NCBI RefSeq assembly: GCF_013410665.1
Contig: NZ_JACCFM010000001.1
Location: forward strand, 1,364,001 to 1,428,000
Reading direction: 5' to 3'
Source: Leifsonia psychrotolerans
Lineage (GTDB): Bacteria; Actinomycetota; Actinomycetes; Actinomycetales; Microbacteriaceae
DNA length: 64,000 nt
This document shows positions 36,205 through 45,618 of the stretch, one piece after another (position 1 is the stretch's first letter; each line of letters begins with the position of its first letter). The notes under the pieces were generated by a model. It was given only the letters and a program-made list of their open reading frames with translations, ran no database searches and was not told the DNA's origin. Both the position numbers and the translations under genes were made by a program.

Positions 36205-37959
36205 GAGCGCGGGTCAGTAGTGGCGAATCTTAAAACGCCGACCGATTTCCCCGCCCGGGGTCTCCGGGCTGGGAAAATTGGTTATGAGCGATTCGGATGG
36301 CCTGTTTCCCGCGGCTGAGCTTGAGCATGTGGACCCCGTCGATCAGGGCGTCGAGGCTGGGGCTGGGGTGAATAAGCGGTTTCGGGCGTTTGAGCCGGCC
36401 GCGGTGATGTTGGTGCCGCCGTCGTTGGAGGACTGGCTGCCGCAGACCCACTTGTCTCGTTTCATCGCGGACATTGTCGAGTCTCTGGATCTGAGTAAGT
36501 TTTATGCTTCCTATGCCAAGACGAAGGGGCAGCCGCCGTATGACCCTCGGCTGATGGTGCGTGTGCTCCTTTATGGTTACTGCGTCGGCGTGCGTTCCTC
36601 GCGGGAGTTGGAGCGGGTCTGCGTGGATGTGGTCGCGTTTCGTTGGTTGGCCGCGCAGCAAGCACCCGATTTTCGTTCCATCGCCCGATTCCGGAAACGT
36701 CACCTTTCCGCGTTAGGGAATGTGTTCTTGCAAGCGTTAGAGCTCTGCCGGGCGGCCGGAATGGTGTCCTTGGGTCAGGTCGCTTTGGATGGAACGAAGG
36801 TGCGGGCGAACGCGTCCCGGCGCAAAGCGATGAGTTATGCCCGGTTGAGCGAGAAGCAGAAGATCCTCGCCGAGGAGGTCTCCGCGCTTCTGGCTGATGC
36901 TGACGCGATCGATGACGCCGAGGACGCCCGTTTCGGCAAAGACAAGCGCGGTGATGAGCTGCCGGACGAGTTGGCCCGGCGGGAGACTCGCCTGGTGAAA
37001 CTTGCCGAGGCGAAGGCCGCGTTGGAAGCCGACGCGGCGGCTCGGGCCCGGAAAGACGCGGAGAAGAAGGCCCGTGAGAAGGGTGATGATGACGACGAAG
37101 ACGTCACCCGGAAGGGCGAGGACGCGGCGAAGAACGCGGTCGTCGCTCCGAAAGCGCAACGTAACTTCACCGACCCGGACGCTCGGATCATGAAGACCGC
37201 GGACGGCTCGTTTCACTACTGCTACAACGCGCAAGCGATCGTTGATGCGGATTACCAGATTATCGTCGCGACGACGCTGACGAATGTCGCCGTGGATGTT
37301 GAACAGGTCGTGCCGCTGGTTCAGAAGCTCCACGAAACGGTGGGTGTATTGCCCCGGCAGGTCCTCGCCGATGCCGGTTACTGCTCGGGAACGAACCTCG
37401 ACTACGCGAAGACGGTTGAGGCGAACCGTGACGGGCAGACGGAATTCTTCATCGCGACGGGGAGAGTGAAACATGGTGAGTGTGTTCCTGAGATTCCCCG
37501 GGGCCGGATCCCGGCCAATGCGACGCTCCGAGAACGCATGGCACGCAAACTCAAAACGGGCAAGGGCTGCGCGGCCTACGCCAGGCGCAAAGCGATCGTG
37601 GAGCCGGTGTTTGGTCAGATCCACACTCGGCAAGTGAAGTTCGTGTTGCTGCGCGGGCTGGAGCAAGCGGCCCACGAGTGGGATCTGTTGGCCGCCTGCC
37701 ACAACCTGATGAAACTGCACACCATGAAAACCAAAGCGATTCTGGCCGCGCAAGCCGCGCTCATAGCCCGCCCAGCGACCTAAAGGGCAGGGCGGGCCGC
37801 CCAACTGGCGAATGATGCAACGCGGTGCTGGCCCTGTTTTCAGTCGGCACCGTAACGCACCAAATTCGAAAACCTCGGCCTCCCGGACCGGTTCAGAGCC
37901 GCCGCGACAGCACTATCGCTAACCCTGCCGAGGATTAGCGCCACTACTGACCCGCGCTC
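36205..37959 (+). mobile_element. IS1182-family element with CTAG target duplication
   Basis: 1755 bp with 21-bp terminal inverted repeats (outer end GAGCGCGGGTCAGTAGTGGC) and 4-bp palindromic CTAG duplications at 36201-36204 and 37960-37963. Contains one intact transposase gene. Target CTAG overlaps the stop codon of the upstream gene. Confidence 0.9.
36278..37783 (+). CDS. IS1182-family transposase
   Basis: 501 residues (the ATG at 36284 is an alternative). N-terminal DUF772-type region: DLSKFYASYAKTKGQPPYDPRLMVRVLLYGYCVG and RWLAAQQAPDFRSIARFRKRH. The DDE core contains VALDGTKVRANASR (Asp), VLADAGYCSG (Asp) and RKAIVEPVFGQI (Glu), with a charged insert of about 90 residues rich in Lys and Asp after the first Asp. 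Complete. Confidence 0.92.
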   Translation: MVMSDSDGLFPAAELEHVDPVDQGVEAGAGVNKRFRAFEPAAVMLVPPSLEDWLPQTHLSRFIADIVESLDLSKFYASYAKTKGQPPYDPRLMVRVLLYGYCVGVRSSRELERVCVDVVAFRWLAAQQAPDFRSIARFRKRHLSALGNVFLQALELCRAAGMVSLGQVALDGTKVRANASRRKAMSYARLSEKQKILAEEVSALLADADAIDDAEDARFGKDKRGDELPDELARRETRLVKLAEAKAALEADAAARARKDAEKKAREKGDDDDEDVTRKGEDAAKNAVVAPKAQRNFTDPDARIMKTADGSFHYCYNAQAIVDADYQIIVATTLTNVAVDVEQVVPLVQKLHETVGVLPRQVLADAGYCSGTNLDYAKTVEANRDGQTEFFIATGRVKHGECVPEIPRGRIPANATLRERMARKLKTGKGCAAYARRKAIVEPVFGQIHTRQVKFVLLRGLEQAAHEWDLLAACHNLMKLHTMKTKAILAAQAALIARPAT

Positions 37960-38265
37960 CTAGTGATCCTTGGTGTCCGAAACTTTGACGATTGTCTTGA
38001 GTTTTTGAACGGCGTATCGTGTGTTTCACCGCTCCACAATTGCAGGAAGTTTTTCCTGACCAGCCATTTGGGTGGCACGACTGATCATTTCAGTGATCAG
38101 CACTTCGGCGTAGCGGTTGGCCCCGGGCAGATTTTGTGCACCGCAGGCGTTAGTCGGAGTGCGCACAATCAGGCGACAGCCCCTGAAGCCGGCGACCGAC
38201 GCAAGAATCGCACCATTCCGCTCGGCGGTCAGAGGAGAATCCTCACTGGATGAGTGAGTCCTAAT
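37959..38265 (+). repeat. 307-bp inverted repeat, left copy
   Basis: Matches the reverse complement of 41825-42131 at 304 of 307 positions by hand alignment. The outer end is CCTAGTGATCC next to the IS1182 target. The inner end GAGTCCTAAT includes the last bases of the IS982 terminus. A 96-codon frame runs through it but has no family and is probably not a gene. Confidence 0.85.
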
Positions 38266-38336
38266 AGGTTCTCGGGCAGCAGCCTGGCGCTAGTGTCCTG
38301 CTCCTGAAATTCATTTGTTAAGTTGTAAAATGAGGT

Positions 38337-39401
38337 ATGCCAAGAACTGGACGCCCCAAGACTGAGCTGATTCTGACCACTGAGGAGCGGGAGCAACTTC
38401 TGCGTTGGTCCAGGCGAGCGAAGTCCTCGCAGGCGTTGGCGTTGCGGTCACGGATCATCCTCGGCTGCGGTGAAGGCCTGGATAACAAGGCGGTGGCCGA
38501 GCGGGTGCACTGCTCGACGAACACGGTCAGCAAGTGGCGGGCCCGCTTCGTTGAGTCTCGGCTGGATGGCTTGGTCGACGAGCCGCGGCCCGGGCGCCCG
38601 CCGACGATCACTGCCGAGCAAATCGAAGAGGTTGTCGTCAACACGCTCGAATCGACGCCGAAGAACGCAACCCACTGGTCCCGGTCGAAGATGGCTGAAC
38701 GTTCGGGTTTGTCGAAGTCCACGATCGGACGGATCTGGAAAGCATTCGAGCTGAAACCGCATCGGGAGGACGGGTTCAAGCTCTCGAACGATCCGCAGTT
38801 CGTGGAGAAGGTCTACGACATCGTCGGCCTGTATCTGAATCCACCCGAGGCGGCCGTTGTCTATTGCGTCGACGAGAAGTCCCAGGTGCAGGCCCTGGCT
38901 CGTTCACAGCCGGCGTTCCCGATGATGCCGGGCATGCCCGAGAAACGCACCCACGACTATGTGCGCCACGGCACGACCAGCCTGTTCGCCGCGTTCAACA
39001 CCCTCGACGGCACCGTCATCTCCAGCATCCACCGCCGCCACCGGGCCATCGAGTTCAAGAAGTTCCTGACCAAGATCGACACCGAAGTCCCCGACGAGTT
39101 AGAGGTTCATCTGGTCTGCGACAACTACAGCACTCACAAGAGCCCCACGATCGTCAAATGGCTCGAAGCGCATCCCCGGTTCCACATGCACTTCACGCCG
39201 ACGTACTCATCCTGGATCAACCAGGTCGAACGGTTCGTCGCCTACGTCACCGCTGACCTTCTGCAGCGTTCAGACCACCGCAGTGTCCAGGCGCTCGAAT
39301 TCGACATCCGCAAATGGGTCAAAGGATGGAACGAGAACCCGAAGCCATTCATCTGGACCAAGTCCGCGGAACAGATCCTCGAATCGGTCACGTCCCGCTG
39401 A
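38337..39401 (+). CDS. IS630-family transposase
   Basis: 354 residues. N-terminal HTH (NKAVAERVHCSTNTVSKWRARFVE and a second winged helix), then the DDE core: VVYCVDEKSQVQAL (Asp), VHLVCDNYSTHKS (Asp) and SSWINQVERFV (Glu). Complete. Confidence 0.92.
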   Translation: MPRTGRPKTELILTTEEREQLLRWSRRAKSSQALALRSRIILGCGEGLDNKAVAERVHCSTNTVSKWRARFVESRLDGLVDEPRPGRPPTITAEQIEEVVVNTLESTPKNATHWSRSKMAERSGLSKSTIGRIWKAFELKPHREDGFKLSNDPQFVEKVYDIVGLYLNPPEAAVVYCVDEKSQVQALARSQPAFPMMPGMPEKRTHDYVRHGTTSLFAAFNTLDGTVISSIHRRHRAIEFKKFLTKIDTEVPDELEVHLVCDNYSTHKSPTIVKWLEAHPRFHMHFTPTYSSWINQVERFVAYVTADLLQRSDHRSVQALEFDIRKWVKGWNENPKPFIWTKSAEQILESVTSR

Positions 39402-39418
39402 GTGGTGGAGTTTCTCAA

Positions 39419-40750
39419 CACCGTGCGGGTCAGTTGTTTTAGTTTAGGCGGCCTTCAGCTCGGGGAGTGCGGTCACCTGCTCGACGGTTTCGGGCCGGGC
39501 GTTCATGATCGTGAGTTCGAGCATGGACGCTTCGGAGAAGTAGCGCCGGTCGGCGGCTTCCCACTCGTCGTGCTGCTCGACCAGCACGGCCCCGGCGAGC
39601 CGGAGGAGCGCCGCAGGATTCGGGAACACGCCGACGACGTCGGTGCGGCGCTTTATCTCCTTGTTGACGCGTTCCAACGGGTTGGTGGACCAGATCTGCC
39701 GCCAGTGACGCTGCGGAAAGTCAGCGAACGCGAGCACGTCGTGTTGGGCGTCGACGAGCATCAGTGCGACCTTGGGGTGTGAACGCTGCAGCATCGTGGT
39801 GACCTCGCCGAACTGCTTCAGGATGTGTTCCTTGTCGGGCTGGGCAAAGATGGTGCGAATGATCGAGCCGACCATTTCCTGGCTGCCCTTGGGCACGACG
39901 GCGAGCACGTTGCGCATGAAATGCACCCGGCAGCGCTGCCAGCTGGCGCCTTGAAACACGGTCCCGATGGCTTTCTTCAGCCCGGTGTGCGCGTCGGACA
40001 TGACCAGCTTCACGCCGTCCAACCCGCGGGCCTTCAACGACCGCAGGAAGCCGGTCCAGAACGGCTCGTTCTCGGTGTCTCCGACATCGAATCCGAGGAC
40101 TTCCCGGCGTCCGTCGGCGGCGACACCGACCGCGACGACGACCGCTTGGGACACAATGCGGTGATTCACCCGGGCTTTGCAGTACGTCGCGTCGAGGAAC
40201 ACATACGGGAAGTCGTGAGTCGACAGGGAGCGGTCGCGGAACTGCCCGACCTCCGCGTCGAGGCTGGCGCAAATACGAGAGACTTCGGACTTGGAAATGC
40301 CGGAGTCCGCGCCAAGCGCCTTGACGAGATCGTCGACTTTCCGGGTGGACACCCCGTGCACATACGCTTCCATCACCACCGCGAACAACGCCTGGTCGAC
40401 CCGCCGGCGGCGCTCCAGCAGCGCGGGAAAGAACGTGCCGGCACGCAGCTTCGGGATCTTCAAATCCAGGTCCCCGGCCGTGGTGGTCAACGTGCGTGGG
40501 CGGGTGCCGTTGCGGTGGGTGGTGCGCCCGTCGGAGCGTTCGAATGGCGCGGCGCCGATGAACGCGGTCGCCTCCGCATCGATCAGTTCCTGGTAGAGCG
40601 ATTCCGTCGCAGACCGGATCCGGTCGGTGACATCGGTGAGCTTGAGTTGAGCGAGCAGGTCAAGCAGGGCAGACTGGTCAAGAGCCATCGTGTGTTTGTG
40701 TCTTTTCTGTGAGGAACTTTGAACGGTTCTCACTGACCATCGCACGGTGG
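39419..40750 (-). mobile_element. IS256-family element
   Basis: About 1.33 kb, ends CACCGTGCGGGTCAGT and (complement) CACCGTGCGATGGTCAGT, imperfect inverted repeats. It lies inside the 3' non-coding part of IS630. No 8-9 bp target duplication could be seen by eye. Confidence 0.75.
39444..40688 (-). CDS. IS256-family (mutator-type) transposase
   Basis: 414 residues from ATG 40688 (MALDQSALLDLL). Core: PYVFLDATYCKARVN (Asp), LVMSDAHTGLKKAI (Asp), CRVHFMRNVLAVVP (conserved C/H region) and STNPLERVNKEIKRR (Glu). Complete. Confidence 0.92.
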   Translation of the reverse strand: MALDQSALLDLLAQLKLTDVTDRIRSATESLYQELIDAEATAFIGAAPFERSDGRTTHRNGTRPRTLTTTAGDLDLKIPKLRAGTFFPALLERRRRVDQALFAVVMEAYVHGVSTRKVDDLVKALGADSGISKSEVSRICASLDAEVGQFRDRSLSTHDFPYVFLDATYCKARVNHRIVSQAVVVAVGVAADGRREVLGFDVGDTENEPFWTGFLRSLKARGLDGVKLVMSDAHTGLKKAIGTVFQGASWQRCRVHFMRNVLAVVPKGSQEMVGSIIRTIFAQPDKEHILKQFGEVTTMLQRSHPKVALMLVDAQHDVLAFADFPQRHWRQIWSTNPLERVNKEIKRRTDVVGVFPNPAALLRLAGAVLVEQHDEWEAADRRYFSEASMLELTIMNARPETVEQVTALPELKAA

Positions 40751-40927
40751 CTCTTCACGTTGGCGAAGCAACGCTCAAACGCCGAGATTTACACCACTAC
40801 ACGGGACGTGACCCTCGAATCCCTCAAACGACTTCTACAACGAACTACCGGCGCAGGACACTAGTTCATATGAACTACCGGCGCGTTAATCCGAGCAAGC
40901 GCTGGCGGAGGGTGTTAAACCCGGTGT
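40751..40927. other. IS junction segment with a short direct repeat
   Basis: Holds the right end of IS630 and the start of the IS982 non-coding end. GAACTACCGGCGC occurs twice (40842-40854 and 40869-40881 by eye), on either side of the IS630 end. No gene. Confidence 0.5.
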
Positions 40928-41829
40928 GTGAAAACTGACCTCAACACCCTCCTGACCACACTGTACGTGCATGTGGACGATCGGATCTTGCCCGCAATCG
41001 GCTTGTCGCGAGACAAACACCCCGGCCGGAAACCCGTCCTGACCGATGTCGAGCTGCTCTGCCTCGTCGTCGCCCAGCACCTGCTCGGCATCGCCGCCGA
41101 CCGGAAATGGATCCGCTACGCCCACACCCACCTGGCCGGCATGTTCCCGAACCTGCCCCAACAGTCCGGGTGGGGCAAACGTGTCCGGCAGGCCACCGGG
41201 CTGCTCTCCGCGGTCATCACCGAACTCGCCCGAGACACGCCATCCTGGGGCGAGATCAACCGGCTCATCGATTCCACCCCGGTGCCGTGCGGGAAATCGA
41301 GAGAGACCGTGAAGCGCTCAGATTTGGCCGGCCACGCCGGTTACGGCTACTGCGCTTCACACTCCCGCTTCTTTGGGGATTCCGGCTCTATCTGGTCTGC
41401 ACCCCGGACGGCATGCCCGTCGTCTGGGGCCTCGCGGGCCCGAAGATTGGGGAACGCGAAGCGGCCGAGGCCATGCTCCGCCACGACAAGCACCTGATCC
41501 GCCCCGGTCAGATCATCATCGGTGACAAAGGCTTCGCCGGACGCGACTTCGAAGCCTTCATCACCAACGAGCTCGAGGCCCAACTGATCCGCCCTGACCG
41601 CAAGGACGAGAAACCCCGATTCGGGAAACTCGGCGGCATCCGCCAATGGGTCGAGTCCGTGTTCGACACCCTGAAAGGCCAACTCACCCTCGAAGACCAC
41701 GGCGGACGCACCCCGACCGGGCTCTACTCCCGCGTCGCCGGCCGTTTACTCGCCCTGGCTGCGGGAATCTGGCACAACTGGCTCATCGGCACGCCCAACA
41801 AACGATCCCTCATCGCCTACGACCATTAG
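40928..41829 (+). pseudogene. IS982-family transposase, frameshifted
   Basis: First frame (from GTG/ATG near 40928): TLYVHVDDRILPAIGLSRDK, ELLCLVVAQHLLGI, INRLIDSTPVPCGKSRETVKRSDLAGH and GYGYCASHSRFF. The frame is then lost at TTCTTTGGGG (about 41370) and continues in the next frame: WGFRLYLVCTPDGMPVVW, IIIGDKGFAGRDFEAF and WVESVFDTLKGQLTLEDHGG, ending YDH. One extra T would restore a single frame of about 300 residues. IS982 transposases are normally one frame, so this is probably an inactivating deletion or a sequencing error. Confidence 0.75.
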
Positions 41830-42131
41830 GACTCATTCATCCAGTGAGGATTCTCCTCTGACCGCCGAGCGGAATGGTGCGATTCTTGCGTCGGTCGCCG
41901 GCTTCAGGGGCTGTCGCCTGATTGTGCGCACTCCGACTAACGCCTGCGGTGCACAAAATCTGCCCGGGGCCAACCGCTACGCCGAAGTGCTGATCACTGA
42001 AATGATCAGTCGTGCCACCCAAATGGCTGGTCAGGAAAAACTTCCTGCAATTGTGGAGCGGTGAAGCACACGATACGCCGTTCAAAAACTCAAGACAATC
42101 GTCAAGGTTTCGGACACCAAGGATCACTAGG
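41825..42131 (-). repeat. 307-bp inverted repeat, right copy
   Basis: Reverse complement of 37959-38265 with three differences. It runs from the IS982 right terminus (ATTAGGACTC) to GGATCACTAGG, upstream of the large secreted protein gene. Confidence 0.85.
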
Positions 42132-42258
42132 TGCTTCAGTAGGCTCCCCGAAAGGGGGGCGCGATGCAAGTTAGTGATCTGCTAATAATGGCACGGGGAA
42201 CCGAGCATTGACCTTTCCCTTCGAGAAGAACCAGAGTCGTCTCAAGGGGGATGGAATC

Positions 42259-45200
42259 GTGATCGATTTTCGTCGAATTTTAAGCGTCGCGTTGTCTGGA
42301 CTCGTACTGATTGGTCTCGTCGTGAGTTCGGAATCAGTTCCAGCGATGGCTGAGGAAAGCAATGACTATCCGCTCGCGTTAGATCTTGCGAATCTTAGCT
42401 CCTTTGAGGACCAAGAGGGAAATGCGGTGGTCCTCGATTCTCCTGCAAGTATCAATGGACCACGTGACGTTCTTACGGGCCAGACCACACTCGGTACTCC
42501 GGTAGTGATTACAGTGTATTCGGCCAGTACGCAAAGTACCGCGTTGCCCGTCTTACCGTTGGACCCGATGGATCCTCTTAATGCGTATGATCCCGATCCA
42601 GACCCTGATGAGGGACCAACCCTTGGCACAATCGATTGGGACGTAGATCCTCTAACCCCTCTCGAGTACGCCCTGCCAAATCTGGTCGTTGCCAATACGC
42701 CCACCACGGTGGCATTGGCCTGGTCGGTAGACTCCCAGGCCGACTACTACACCGTACTAATGGACGGTTCGGAGGTGTCATCAACCCAGAGCACCTATTT
42801 CGCATTGACCGACTTGCAATCAGGTGCAGAGCACGAATATTCAATCCTGGCGGTAAAGGAAGCCGACGAAAGCCCCTTGAAAACGCCGCCGCCGCCCACG
42901 ATTTCTTCCCCGATCTCAACGGATGCTGCGCCGGGCTCGTCAATTGACGTGAGCGGAGTCTCCCTGCTGGGAGCCATGGTAGTCATAGTTGACGCAAATG
43001 GAGCACCAGTATGTAGCGTCGTCGGGTCTGACCCGGCAGGTGAATTCTCATGCACGGTGCAAGACCCAGAGCTTTTTCTGACACCGTGGAGTGCGAAACA
43101 GGTTTCACCTGGCGGAGTTCACAGCACGGATGTTTCAATTAGCTGGGGATATGGGCTTCCTCCCGTAACGCTAATTGGACTTCCACCAGCGACACAGCCA
43201 TTGACCAACGGGGTGCTGATTGTGGCTGGCGAGGCGGAACCAGAAAGCGACGTAGGAATTTGGTCCGCCGACCGCACAACAGGGTGTGACGCTGTCGCTA
43301 CAGCGACGGGGTCGTTTGAATGCGCAATTACTGGCCTCAATTCAGACAGTTCATACGTCTGGTTCGCCCAGCAGGAACTTCAGGATCTTTCGGAGCCTGA
43401 GCCGAGGTTGCTATCAAGCGAGCCAGTTTCGCTATCTGCTGGACTCCCGCCGGCGGTCGCAGTAGAACGGCCGTCACTCGGGACCAACGTCGAGTTCGGA
43501 CAGATCGAGGTTTCAGCAGTTGGTAAACCAGGGGCCACAGTGTCTGTCCTAGGTCTGGATCGTTCGAGCGTCTGCTCCGGAGTGGCAGACGCGCAGGGGC
43601 ACTTTGACTGCGGCGTAAGCGACCTCACGGACGACGCCGAGTACGTTTGGTTTGCCTATCAGACTGATGCCGCTGGCAATTCGGGGCCCGAAACAGAAAT
43701 ACGGGTAGGAGGGGTGTCGGACACAATTCTGTCGTCAAAGCAGCTCACATCAACCCAAGTCCTGTCGCAGCCTGCCGCCGCGCGTTCAACGCCCTCGGCC
43801 AGCTTTGAAGCGAAGACATTCTCGTTTGACTACAGGACCTTCATCAGTGATCGGCGTATTTCTGGGGTATTCACCGATGCGTGCGTTGCTTTTCAGGAAA
43901 TTCCGGAGAACAATGGCATTGCATTTTCGGGCGACGATCGCACATTTGAACAGCCCGGGAACGGCGGCACTTTCCGAACCCAAATGGGGTTCACTTACAA
44001 TTTTGATTCGAAAGCTACTTCCACGTCGAAGCAAGTCGGCCTAACCAAGCTTCGTGACGCTGTGACCGATGACGTGATCGCGACGCGCAGGGCCGATGAC
44101 GACGGTCTTCGATTTATTCCACATGATGCGACCAACGAGTACGTCTCTATTACTCTGGATCTTCTTGCCGGAGACCCCTTCTGCAAGCTACCCCTTGGGA
44201 TTCAGGTGGGTGAGATTGCATCGACAGCCATTGTGCATGCATGGCGCGACGGCACCGTTAGCGTCGTTGGACAGAGACGCAAGATGCCAAGCCACGAGGC
44301 CTGGTACTCCTACGACGGCGAACGGCAGTGGACGAATATCCAAGCGTTCAACCAAGTTGGCTTCATATGTCTCATAGGGGACGACTCCCCTTGCTTCTTG
44401 GACGTCTTTTTCGCCGAGACGACGCGGGATCCGTCCTTGCGATGGGAGGAGGGCTCAAGCAGAAGCGCTCAAATTGACAGTCGAGGTCGACTCTGGAGCT
44501 ATTCTGGCGTGTTCAGTGCAGCTCAGGCGGCACTCAGTTCGTGTTCAGCGCAGCAGCTAAACGTGGCGATTAGGGGGCTGCCGAACCTGAGATCACCTTT
44601 CGCAAATCCTGGCTTGCCTGTTTGGGAATCGCAATACACGGATTTCGCTCGCATGCTGCAGGGCCCCTTGTATGCATCCCTCGCCATAACATCGAGCGGA
44701 GCTTTGGTTGAGCCTTCAAGCTCTCCTGCGGTTGGGTATCGAGTAGTTATATCGCCTGGAACCTCGTTTGTTTCCGCATCCTGGCAGCCCCATGTGATAC
44801 TTGCTATCGATACGACGGGGGGCCTTTGGCAGAGTGGCTATGTCTCTGGCGTTGGCAGCAATCAGAGTGGAACCCACGAGACTTTTCAGAGGTCAGACAC
44901 ATTTGCCAAAGTGATGCCGGGAACCGATTTTGTCTTTGCGTCTGGCAGCGGTTCTCGAACCTCTTCCGGAGGGAGCTTCTCCACCGCCGCTGGGGTGACC
45001 ACAAGCGGTTCCGTGTATGTTTGGGGCCTTTGGGGCTGGGATAGCGAAGAAATCGTGAACAATTACTTGCTGTTTGACTATTCGTCGCGGCAGATATCGC
45101 CATCCGGAGTCTCTTTCAAAGAGGTGCATGTCGTAGACCAGAACATTCTGGCTATTGATACTGATGGGTACCTCTGGACGGCGTCTTTCGGTGAAGCCTT

Positions 45201-45513
45201 GGTGAAGGACCCAGGCACGCGTCAGTATGAGCGAGCCCTGCTTTCCGAGTGGGGGTCAGTTGACGGGTTGCTTAGCGCTGACGAAACCGAACTCTACCGA
45301 TTCAACTTCTACTACCCAGACTTGGTCGAGCCATATGAATCGCTGCCGAGTAGTGCGAGCCATGTGATTGACCTCGATTCCTATCTGGATGAGTCAGGAA
45401 TGCTCTGGACCTACAACTGGGAGGTGGAGAGTTACGAGTTGTTTGGGCCGCCGCTGAGTAGGCCGAACCCTCAGTCGGCCTCTTGCTCATATCCGGGCCG
45501 AGCGGGAGCGTAA
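42259..45513 (+). CDS. large secreted protein: Ig/FN3-like, DUF3238 and RCC1-like parts
   Basis: 1084 residues from the GTG at 42259 (AAGGGGG 8 nt upstream); a TTG at 42208 gives a longer but less supported start. Signal peptide FRRILSVALSGLVLIGLVVS, with cleavage likely after AMA. Residues about 125-510 form four to five beta domains: one FN3-like (TTVALAWSVDSQADYYTVL) and several short Ig-like units, each with a paired cysteine pattern such as VCSVVGSDPAGEFSC. Residues about 520-640 match DUF3238 (FSFDYRTFISDRRI, FSGDDRTF, RTQMGFTYNFD). The last 400 residues hold RCC1-like blade motifs (SGSVYVWGLWGWD, ILAIDTDGYLWTASF). No wall anchor is seen. Base composition is clearly less GC-rich than the backbone, indicating transfer. 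Function unknown; possibly a secreted hydrolase or toxin-like binding protein. Confidence 0.75.
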   Translation: MIDFRRILSVALSGLVLIGLVVSSESVPAMAEESNDYPLALDLANLSSFEDQEGNAVVLDSPASINGPRDVLTGQTTLGTPVVITVYSASTQSTALPVLPLDPMDPLNAYDPDPDPDEGPTLGTIDWDVDPLTPLEYALPNLVVANTPTTVALAWSVDSQADYYTVLMDGSEVSSTQSTYFALTDLQSGAEHEYSILAVKEADESPLKTPPPPTISSPISTDAAPGSSIDVSGVSLLGAMVVIVDANGAPVCSVVGSDPAGEFSCTVQDPELFLTPWSAKQVSPGGVHSTDVSISWGYGLPPVTLIGLPPATQPLTNGVLIVAGEAEPESDVGIWSADRTTGCDAVATATGSFECAITGLNSDSSYVWFAQQELQDLSEPEPRLLSSEPVSLSAGLPPAVAVERPSLGTNVEFGQIEVSAVGKPGATVSVLGLDRSSVCSGVADAQGHFDCGVSDLTDDAEYVWFAYQTDAAGNSGPETEIRVGGVSDTILSSKQLTSTQVLSQPAAARSTPSASFEAKTFSFDYRTFISDRRISGVFTDACVAFQEIPENNGIAFSGDDRTFEQPGNGGTFRTQMGFTYNFDSKATSTSKQVGLTKLRDAVTDDVIATRRADDDGLRFIPHDATNEYVSITLDLLAGDPFCKLPLGIQVGEIASTAIVHAWRDGTVSVVGQRRKMPSHEAWYSYDGERQWTNIQAFNQVGFICLIGDDSPCFLDVFFAETTRDPSLRWEEGSSRSAQIDSRGRLWSYSGVFSAAQAALSSCSAQQLNVAIRGLPNLRSPFANPGLPVWESQYTDFARMLQGPLYASLAITSSGALVEPSSSPAVGYRVVISPGTSFVSASWQPHVILAIDTTGGLWQSGYVSGVGSNQSGTHETFQRSDTFAKVMPGTDFVFASGSGSRTSSGGSFSTAAGVTTSGSVYVWGLWGWDSEEIVNNYLLFDYSSRQISPSGVSFKEVHVVDQNILAIDTDGYLWTASFGEALVKDPGTRQYERALLSEWGSVDGLLSADETELYRFNFYYPDLVEPYESLPSSASHVIDLDSYLDESGMLWTYNWEVESYELFGPPLSRPNPQSASCSYPGRAGA

Positions 45514-45618
45514 CTGTTGAGGACGGCCACCGCGGGGCATTCGTTATGTAGTAGCGCTGCGCGGGCGTCCTGCCCTAGCTTTACTTGGTGGCCAGAAGTC
45601 GGAGTTTTGTCGTGAGTT

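Larger units (their letters stand above)
38293..40861 (+). mobile_element. IS630-family element interrupted by IS256
   Basis: Inverted ends GTGTCCTGCtCCtGaAaTTC and GTGTCCTGCgCCgGtAgTTC, each preceded or followed by the TA target duplication typical of IS630 (TA at 38291-38292 and 40862-40863). An IS256 element occupies 39419-40750, downstream of the transposase gene, so the IS630 coding sequence is intact. Confidence 0.8.
38260..41830 (+). mobile_element. IS982-family element carrying nested IS630 and IS256
   Basis: Left terminus CCTAATAGGTTCTCGGGC and right terminus (complement) CCTAATGGTCGTAGGC are imperfect inverted repeats. The transposase at 40928-41829 lies at the right; an IS630 copy (38293-40861) sits in the left non-coding end. 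Flanked on both sides by the two copies of a 307-bp inverted repeat. The exact ends are uncertain by a few bases. Confidence 0.6.

Noticed and set aside
37963-38253. 96-codon frame in the 307-bp repeat, with a 110-codon counterpart in the other copy
   Set aside because: Present in both copies only because they are the same sequence; no domain, no ribosome binding site of note.
41370-41380. Programmed frameshift in the IS982 transposase
   Set aside because: Possible at TTCTTTGGGG, but IS982 transposases are normally a single frame, so a deletion or error is the simpler reading.
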